A stretch of 64,000 bases of DNA, taken from assembly GCA_022843625.1 (NCBI GenBank), contig JALHNH010000016.1, positions 62,001-126,000 of the forward strand. Reading direction: 5' to 3'. Both the position numbers and the translations under genes were made by a program. The DNA is from Bryobacter sp. (lineage in GTDB: Bacteria > Acidobacteriota > Terriglobia > Bryobacterales > Bryobacteraceae). How positions within the stretch are numbered: the first letter of the stretch is position 1; each line of letters starts with the position of its first letter. Shown piece by piece: positions 58,780 to 64,000 of this stretch. The notes beneath the pieces were generated by a model, which ran no database searches, was not told where the DNA came from, and saw only the letters and a program-made list of their open reading frames with translations.

Positions 58780-59366
58780 GACATTTTTCTGAACACGAGG
58801 CGGCACTGGCTTCCAGCGGCGACCTTCCCCTGATGCTGAAACTGCAATCTCATGCTCACTGCCTGGTCTGCCCCGACTGCCGTGCCCGAGTAGATTCCTT
58901 CCGGTCGGATCGGTCTCGCGTAGATGTGGCCGTGGACAGCTTTGAATTACCACGAGCGATCAAATGGGATCAACTCGAAGCGGAGATGCTAGGCAATATC
59001 CGTCTTGGGCTCGATGTCGACGCCGTCCATCAGGGGAGTGTGCAGAAGACAGAGGCGCGCTACATACCCTGGCGCGCTGCAGTAGCGATTCTTGCAATGA
59101 CGGTAATCGTCATGACGGGCTGGTTTTTGACCGGCCCCGGCTCCCGGCCAACTGCTTCTGCGGTGGCCCAGGTCCGCAGTGGGGGGTTGTTGCTGCGTGG
59201 CGATGAAAATGGCGTGGGTGTCGAAAATCGTGGCCGGGGCATGATTCTTCGCAACGTAGCTTCGCGATCGAACCGGATTGAAGTTGGCCTCGAAGGAAGC
59301 GTGCGCTCCTCCGTTGTCGATCAGGATTCAGGCCAGGTGACTGTGAGTCAAATCTATGTGGAATAA
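58776..59366 (+). CDS. Membrane anti-sigma factor candidate with HC2-type zinc motif
   Basis: The 196-residue protein starts with a zf-HC2-like motif: His28-x3-Cys32-x2-Cys35 (HCLVCPDC). One membrane segment lies near 101-118 (AVAILAMTVIVMTGWFL). The periplasmic part is short and rich in Gly, Val and Arg (LLRGDENGVGVENRGRG). This fits a ZAS-type anti-sigma factor encoded next to its sigma gene, with which it overlaps by 4 nt. The periplasmic tail may sense a signal or bind the next protein. The family beyond the motif is unrecognised. Confidence 0.75.
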   Translation: MRHFSEHEAALASSGDLPLMLKLQSHAHCLVCPDCRARVDSFRSDRSRVDVAVDSFELPRAIKWDQLEAEMLGNIRLGLDVDAVHQGSVQKTEARYIPWRAAVAILAMTVIVMTGWFLTGPGSRPTASAVAQVRSGGLLLRGDENGVGVENRGRGMILRNVASRSNRIEVGLEGSVRSSVVDQDSGQVTVSQIYVE

Positions 59367-60453
59367 AACTCTGTTCGGGATTTCGCTGCTAGCCTTGTCG
59401 CTCGCAGCTCAGGACGGGTTGAAGGTAAGCTTCCCGGCCGACGCTCCCATTTCGGTGGTGAGTTCGGGCTGGGGCGAGTCTCGTGCGATCGCACGAGGCG
59501 GCGCTTATGTGGTGGATGTACGCACTTCTTTGAAGCTCAAAAACAATAGCCGGTTGCGCTTGCGCGGAATCAGTTTGCAGGTTAGCTCTCAGGAAGTTGC
59601 AGCAGGCGGCAAAGCAAGCGTCTCTGTGCCGAGTCTCGATGTTTACCCTGGGCAGGAATTTCCGGTAAAGATCGATCTTCGACTCTTGCAGCCCAACAGT
59701 GGGTCAGGCGCAGCTGTGGTTCAGGTTCAACTCGACGGTGTCCTGTTTGAGGATCTTTCCTTCTTTGGGCCCAATCGTTTGGGCAGCCGACGGCAGTTGA
59801 CTGCCTGGGAGACCGAGGCTCGGCGCGACCGCCAGCACTTGCGTCTGATCCTTGCACGCAACGGCGAAGATGCCCTGCGTCGTACGATGCTCGATGTTTT
59901 GGCTCGCGATAATAGTCGTCCCAAACTCGACGTGCGCCTGGCACGCTCCTCTGCCACGCTTGCCAATTCACGCAATATCGAAACCGCCTTTCTGGCGCAA
60001 CCGGACCTGCCGGTGGAGGGCATCAAAGCCGTTGCTGTTAGTAGCGGCAACCAATTGCAAATTTTAGAGCTAGCCTTCGAGAATCGCGACAAGCGTGAAG
60101 TTCGTTCGATTGAACTGGGTCTGCTGGTTCGAGATCAGGAAGGCCGTGAGTTCTCGGCTGGATCCTTGCCTGCAGCCATGTCGATGAAGCCCAAAGGCGG
60201 AGCCTCTGTGCAGCCTTCGGCCAACGTTACGCTGAATCGTCCGATGGGTTTGCCGCTAAAAGTGGAAAGTCTAACCGGCTTCGTGCAGCAGGTTGAGTTT
60301 GCCAATGGCGATGTTTGGGTTCCACCGAGCGCTTTTCGTGATGAAGCCCGACTGAATAAGCTGATCCCGGGTAGCCTCGAAGAACAGCGTCTGTCGGACA
60401 TCTATCGGCGTCGCGGCATGCCGGCACTGCTGGAAGAGCTGAACCGGCAATGA
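59356..60453 (+). CDS. Exported protein of unknown family in ECF operon
   Basis: The 365-residue protein has a signal peptide (TLFGISLLALSLAAQ). It is beta-rich (VDVRTSLKLKNNSRLRLRG, VQVQLDGVLFEDLSFFG) with a central helical insert (WETEARRDRQHLRLILA) and a C-terminal helix (IYRRRGMPALLEELNRQ). No catalytic motif was seen. The overlap of 11 nt with the anti-sigma gene makes it part of the operon, perhaps as a periplasmic sensor or an output protein. I do not recognise the family. Confidence 0.65.
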   Translation: MWNKTLFGISLLALSLAAQDGLKVSFPADAPISVVSSGWGESRAIARGGAYVVDVRTSLKLKNNSRLRLRGISLQVSSQEVAAGGKASVSVPSLDVYPGQEFPVKIDLRLLQPNSGSGAAVVQVQLDGVLFEDLSFFGPNRLGSRRQLTAWETEARRDRQHLRLILARNGEDALRRTMLDVLARDNSRPKLDVRLARSSATLANSRNIETAFLAQPDLPVEGIKAVAVSSGNQLQILELAFENRDKREVRSIELGLLVRDQEGREFSAGSLPAAMSMKPKGGASVQPSANVTLNRPMGLPLKVESLTGFVQQVEFANGDVWVPPSAFRDEARLNKLIPGSLEEQRLSDIYRRRGMPALLEELNRQ

Positions 60454-60677
60454 CAGTTTCGGATGCTCTGGGGCATTCGCCCGAAGAGTTGAGTCTCCCC
60501 TTACGCGAACAACTCACGGGCTACTGGGTTGCGCTGGAGCTCTACGATGCTCACCGTCTCCCATTGCGAAAGATTGCTGCCGTGGCCAAGACTCCTGCTG
60601 AATGCTTTGCTGCTTTAAAGTCCAAAGGCCAGCAGCTTTCTCACTTTGAAGTGATCCAGTTGCCCGCAGCTTTCTAA
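60450..60677 (+). CDS. Small conserved-looking protein at the end of ECF operon, unknown
   Basis: The 75-residue soluble protein begins with an ATG overlapping the previous stop (ATGA). It has Leu-rich amphipathic stretches (LPLREQLTGYWVALELYDA) and ends SHFEVIQLPAAF. The coupling and operon position support a real gene. No family was recognised. It is 19 nt upstream of ttcA. Confidence 0.55.
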   Translation: MTVSDALGHSPEELSLPLREQLTGYWVALELYDAHRLPLRKIAAVAKTPAECFAALKSKGQQLSHFEVIQLPAAF

Positions 60678-60696
60678 AGTCGCCGATAATAGAATC

Positions 60697-61491
60697 TTGG
60701 ACCTCGAAAAAGCGCTGCTCCGTAAAGTCGGAGAGGCCGTAACCAAATTCAAAATGATCCGTGAAGGAGACCGTGTTGCCGTTGGTGTGTCTGGCGGCAA
60801 AGACTCGGTGACTCTGCTGGAGGCCCTGCTTGCGTTGCAACGGCGGGCTCCTATCAACTTCACTGTTTGCGCCTTCACGATTGAGCAGGGCAAGTTTCTG
60901 GCGCCAATCCAGCCGTATGGGGAATGGTTGCTCTCACGCGGAATCGAGTGGCATTGCTTTACTGACCCGCCGAGCCTGCGTCTGATCGATGATGAGCCCG
61001 ATCACGGTTGCGACATGTGTTCACGCTTCCGCCGCCGAGCTGTTTATGAAGTCTGCAAAGGCCTCGGTGTGAATGTCATCGCGCTTGGCCATACTGCTGA
61101 CGATTTCTGCGAGACGCTGTTGCGCAATGCGATGTTTACCGGGGCGCTGAGTTCGCTGCCGCCGGTTACCTATTCCAAGGACAAAGACTTCCGTCTCATC
61201 CGGCCCCTGGTTTACACCCCCGAGACCCTCACCAAAGCCTACGCGCAAATGCTGGGTTGCCCGGTAATTCCTTGCGGTTGTTCACAAAAGACTGGCACAG
61301 TGCGCCGAAGCGTACGTGACTTCTTTGCCGAGATGGAGCTGGATCACCCGAATCTCAAGGATTCACTGCTGAGTGCGATGGGTAACGTAAAATTGCAGCG
61401 ACTGCTGGACAGCCGCTATCTGGATCCCGACGAGGGCGACGACAATGAAGTCGTTACCACCGCCGGGCCATTTCCAATTCTGACTACTTAA
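60697..61491 (+). CDS. ttcA: tRNA 2-thiocytidine biosynthesis protein TtcA
   Basis: The 264-residue PP-loop ATPase has SGGKDS at 32-37. The iron-sulfur ligands are Cys105 and Cys108 (CDMC) and a later Cys in PCGCSQK (Cys193/Cys195). IALGHTADDFCETLLRNAMF is the TtcA/TtuA-like signature. It would thiolate C32 in certain tRNAs. The start is TTG with no clear ribosome site; no better start was found in frame. The stop overlaps the convergent gene by 8 nt. TtuA-type activity cannot be excluded, but the length and motifs fit TtcA best. Confidence 0.85.
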   Translation: MDLEKALLRKVGEAVTKFKMIREGDRVAVGVSGGKDSVTLLEALLALQRRAPINFTVCAFTIEQGKFLAPIQPYGEWLLSRGIEWHCFTDPPSLRLIDDEPDHGCDMCSRFRRRAVYEVCKGLGVNVIALGHTADDFCETLLRNAMFTGALSSLPPVTYSKDKDFRLIRPLVYTPETLTKAYAQMLGCPVIPCGCSQKTGTVRRSVRDFFAEMELDHPNLKDSLLSAMGNVKLQRLLDSRYLDPDEGDDNEVVTTAGPFPILTT

Positions 61492-62560
61492 TCTGCTCGA
61501 GGATTGCGAAGTCGCCCGGGTTCCAGGCTTGGGCGATGATATACATCTTGCCGTTCACTTCCTTCACAACGGCATTGTGGATGTGCTGAAAGTTGACGAG
61601 GCCCAGGTCTTCCTTGGGCATCACCGTCGAAACTAACTTGTCGTTCTCAAGCAGGTAAACGGGTGCACCCTTGCTGCGGTCAGAACCATGAAGCGCACCA
61701 ACCACGGCGTAGTTGTCCATGTAGTAGACGTCGCAAGGGAAGGAGCCCAGTGGCAGGCGCAGGGTCGAAAGATATTGCCCGTAGCGGGTGTAGCGATCGA
61801 TCTCGGAATTGGGGCGATCTGATACATCGATGCGCGTCGTGCCAGGAGGAATTGTGATACCGTGGCCAGTGCCAAGTTGCCCGGCTGCCGTGCCGCGTCC
61901 GCCAAAGGCAAGGTCGTGCCAGGCGGCCTTGAAAGGGTTGGTGCTGGTGATCTTTGCCGTCAATACGAAATCAAGATTCGAGTAGCCGGTGGGGATGTAG
62001 AACATGCCGTCGAGCTGTTCGACGTCGGTTGGGATGAAGTTGCCGCGGCCAGCAAAATAATCGGTAGCTACGGGGTGGCCCATGTCCGTCTTGCCGTCCG
62101 GAGCGTTGAGCGTGTGGATCAGCTTGCCATCAATGCTGGTGGTGAAGACTTTGCCCACGCCATTGCCCGGGAAGGTGAGAAAGGGTGTGCCGTCCTTGGC
62201 CTGCCAGAACATCGCGTTATGCATGTTGGTGTCGCGCATCGAAGGGTCGGTGGCGAGCATCTTTGTGGTCTTGAGGTCTGAGCTGATCTGAACGATTCCC
62301 GCGCCGGGCAACGAGAAATAGACTTCGCCCTTGCCCGGACGACGGTCGATTGCGAAGCCGCCATGGGCTGCCTTGAGTACCTTCTGGGCTTCTTCAGGCA
62401 AATGGGAAGAGGTATAGAGTACACGGAACTTGTACTTACCCTCGCCACTCACGCCGGCCCCGCCGGCCTGCCCCATCACTGCATTGGGTCCACCCGGGGA
62501 CAAGTGCCATGCTACTGCCAACAAGAAAACCCAAAGGGTTGCGCTCGCGAATCGTTTCAT
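61484..62560 (-). CDS. Exported NHL/propeller-like protein, unknown
   Basis: The 358-residue protein has a signal peptide (FASATLWVFLLAVAW). Strand-rich repeats follow, such as GEVYFSLPGAGIVQISSD, GTPFLTFPGNGVGKVFTT, YTRYGQYLSTLRLPLGSF and DVYYMDNYAVVGALHG, consistent with an NHL-type propeller. I chose the ATG rather than a TTG three codons earlier. A role in the periplasm or outside the cell is likely. It is 20 nt downstream of the AhpD-like gene on the same strand. Confidence 0.65.
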   Translation of the reverse strand: MKRFASATLWVFLLAVAWHLSPGGPNAVMGQAGGAGVSGEGKYKFRVLYTSSHLPEEAQKVLKAAHGGFAIDRRPGKGEVYFSLPGAGIVQISSDLKTTKMLATDPSMRDTNMHNAMFWQAKDGTPFLTFPGNGVGKVFTTSIDGKLIHTLNAPDGKTDMGHPVATDYFAGRGNFIPTDVEQLDGMFYIPTGYSNLDFVLTAKITSTNPFKAAWHDLAFGGRGTAAGQLGTGHGITIPPGTTRIDVSDRPNSEIDRYTRYGQYLSTLRLPLGSFPCDVYYMDNYAVVGALHGSDRSKGAPVYLLENDKLVSTVMPKEDLGLVNFQHIHNAVVKEVNGKMYIIAQAWNPGDFAILEQIK

Positions 62561-62581
62561 CTGGTTCAAAAATCCTCTCTG

Positions 62582-62902
62582 CTATTCAATCACAGTTTCT
62601 TCTGAAATCAGGTGAGTGCCATGAGTCATGGCAGCTCCGGCACGCAAAGCGGCTGCTACAAGTGCCACCTCAGTAAGTTCCTCCTCGGTGGCACCTGCTC
62701 GCAATGCTGCTTTTCGATGGATCTCGAGGCAGTACACGCACTGTGTAGTGAGCGCGACAGCCAGAGCCATGAGTTCCTTGTACTTCTTTGGAATCGCGCC
62801 ATCGGCCATTGCCGCCTTGTCGAAGGCGGTAAACGCGGCCATAGCGTCTGGCGCGAGCTTCCCCATCTTGGGGAATTTCTTCATGTTGTCCATCGAGTAC
62901 AT
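62582..62902 (-). CDS. AhpD-like/carboxymuconolactone decarboxylase family protein
   Basis: The 106-residue protein has the core AhpD signature: Cys55-x2-Cys58-x3-His62 in QCVYCLEIHRKAALRAG, preceded by KYKELMALAVALTT and followed by EELTEVALVAAALRAGA. Such proteins act as peroxidase/thiol-disulfide components in oxidative-stress defence, or as decarboxylases. The complete CxxC-x3-His motif favours an AhpD-like redox role. It lies between ilvD and the propeller-like gene on the same strand. Confidence 0.88.
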   Translation of the reverse strand: MYSMDNMKKFPKMGKLAPDAMAAFTAFDKAAMADGAIPKKYKELMALAVALTTQCVYCLEIHRKAALRAGATEEELTEVALVAAALRAGAAMTHGTHLISEETVIE

Positions 62903-62920
62903 AGATGTGAATCCGTTTTT

Positions 62921-64000
62921 CTAGAAGATCTTGGAGGTGATCGCGCCTTCGCTGGCCGAACCTACCGTCTTGATGTACTTGGCAAAAACGCCAGTTTTGT
63001 ACTTCGGTTCCGGTGCGGTCCATTTGGCTTTGCGCGCAGCGAGCGTAGCTTCATCCACTTCCAGATCGATCTTGCAATTCTCGATATCGATGTTGATGAT
63101 GTCGCCGTTTTCGACAAAGGCGATTGGGCCGCCGTCGACAGCTTCAGGCGCCACGTGGCCCACCATAAAGCCTCGAGTTGCGCCGCTGAAGCGGCCATCG
63201 GTCAAGAGCGCTGTTGTGTCGCCCAGACCCACGCCCATGATGGCACCAGTCACGCCCAGCATCTCACGCATGCCGGGGCCACCCTTCGGGCCTTCGTAGC
63301 GAATCACTACAACGTCGCCAGCCTGAATCTCTCCGCTGGTAACGGCCTTCATCGCGTCTTCTTCGCGCTCATAAACCTTCGCCGGGCCACGCTGGCCCTT
63401 GCGCTCAATACCGGTTACCTTGATCACGCAACCGTCAGGAGCAAGCGAACCACGCAAGATCACGAGGCCACCTGACTTCTTGATCGGGTTGGTAGTGGGT
63501 TGAATCACTTCCTGTCCTGGCGTTGGTACAGCCTTCATGGCTTCCTCGCCAAAGGTCTCGCCGGTAACCGTCATCGTGGTCCCATCGACATAGCCACCCT
63601 CAAGCAGGTACTTCGCAACAACGGGAATTCCGCCAGCAGTATGAACGTCAGCTGCGGTGAACTTGCCGGCAGGCTTGAGATTGCTGAGCAGCGGCGTACG
63701 CGCGCTGATCTCCTGGAAGTCGTCAATTTTCAGCTCAACGCCAGCTTCTTGCGCCATAGCGAGCAAGTGCAGTACGGCATTGGTTGAGCCACCAGTGGCT
63801 GCAACGCTCGCGATGGCATTGTTGAAGGCTGCTCGCGTACAGATGTCGCGGGGCTTGAGGTCACGCTTTACGGCTTCGACAATGATCTTGCCGCAACGGA
63901 CGGCGACATCATTCTTTGCTGGATCCACCTGCGGTGTGCTGCCGGTAAACATCGGTGCAAGCCCAATGAGCTCCATGATCGTGGCCATCGTGTTGGCCGT
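62921..64000 (-). CDS. ilvD: Dihydroxy-acid dehydratase, 3' part; gene continues beyond window
   Basis: The visible part is the C-terminal 60 percent or so of IlvD. It opens at the window edge with [14 protein letters not shown], the motif that precedes the central part of the enzyme. [16 protein letters not shown] follows, then [65 protein letters not shown] and DINIDIE-type strand motifs. It catalyses the third step of branched-chain amino-acid synthesis using an iron-sulfur cluster. The N-terminal cluster ligands are outside the window. A downstream Met-start would be artificial. Confidence 0.92.
   Translation of the reverse strand, partial: TANTMATIMELIGLAPMFTGSTPQVDPAKNDVAVRCGKIIVEAVKRDLKPRDICTRAAFNNAIASVAATGGSTNAVLHLLAMAQEAGVELKIDDFQEISARTPLLSNLKPAGKFTAADVHTAGGIPVVAKYLLEGGYVDGTTMTVTGETFGEEAMKAVPTPGQEVIQPTTNPIKKSGGLVILRGSLAPDGCVIKVTGIERKGQRGPAKVYEREEDAMKAVTSGEIQAGDVVVIRYEGPKGGPGMREMLGVTGAIMGVGLGDTTALLTDGRFSGATRGFMVGHVAPEAVDGGPIAFVENGDIINIDIENCKIDLEVDEATLAARKAKWTAPEPKYKTGVFAKYIKTVGSASEGAITSKIF

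Noticed and set aside
1..64000. CRISPR array, rRNA operon, transposase, toxin-antitoxin or prophage genes
   Set aside because: No regular spaced repeats, rRNA-like stretches, DDE transposase motifs or phage proteins were found in reading both strands.

Overview
The window looks like chromosome of a member of the Acidobacteriota, most likely order Bryobacterales (the Solibacter/Bryobacter group). The evidence is a protein ending in a domain that resembles the Solibacter-type C-terminal family TIGR03437, a large Oar-like TonB-dependent-receptor relative with an N-terminal carboxypeptidase-regulatory-like domain, a paired DUF1549/DUF1553 protein and DUF1501 protein, an SBBP-repeat protein, a TIGR03067-like protein, and PEP-CTERM proteins beside exopolysaccharide genes. 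No rRNA, CRISPR array, transposase, integrase or prophage was seen. The only RNA gene found is one tRNA-Leu(UAA).

Bases 1-16.9 kb form a surface-polysaccharide locus. In order: the end of an O-antigen-ligase/polymerase, a flippase, two left-handed-beta-helix acyltransferase-like proteins, an inverted family 2 glycosyltransferase, a Wza-like export lipoprotein, an NDP-sugar epimerase/reductase, a CDP-glucose 4,6-dehydratase, an NDP-sugar C-methyltransferase, a WecG/TagA-type glycosyltransferase and a family 4 glycosyltransferase. After the tRNA come two tandem PEP-CTERM proteins, a 1254-residue fusion of a Wzz-type chain-length protein with a PrsT-like TPR lipoprotein, and a BY-kinase-like protein whose nucleotide-binding loop is degenerate. 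Together they would make a nucleotide sugar that is probably C-methylated and 6-deoxy, assemble and flip repeat units, and control polymer length and export. The exosortase itself is not in the window.

Bases 16.9-30.5 kb hold a CpaE/TadZ-like ATPase, polyphosphate kinase 1, an M28 peptidase, the Oar-like receptor, a Gfo/Idh/MocA oxidoreductase, a beta-propeller protein with the Solibacter-type tail and an RND-type periplasmic adaptor with no pump beside it. Bases 30.6-47.9 kb are mostly housekeeping and metabolism: an OlsF-like two-domain acyltransferase, menaquinone genes (mqnE, mqnP), a DUF192 protein, larB, two uncharacterised secreted proteins, a DHDPS-family enzyme, an ECF sigma factor with a four-helix membrane partner, a flavin reductase, an ACP phosphodiesterase, a large secreted zinc metalloprotease, a DUF5060 glycosidase-like protein, tsaB, a ThuA-domain protein and a Na+/H+ antiporter.

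Bases 48-64 kb contain an SBBP-repeat protein, the DUF1549/DUF1553-DUF1501 pair, a DPP IV-like peptidase, an aminotransferase, a small OB-fold protein coupled to a thiolase, a second ECF sigma operon with a zinc-finger anti-sigma candidate and two unknown proteins, ttcA, a secreted propeller-like protein, an AhpD-like protein and the 3' part of ilvD.

Packing is very tight. Of eleven convergent protein-gene pairs, nine overlap at their 3' ends (4 to 102 nt) and the other two are 1 and 3 nt apart. No stretch over 300 bases lacks a gene. All family assignments come from reading motifs by eye, without database searches.
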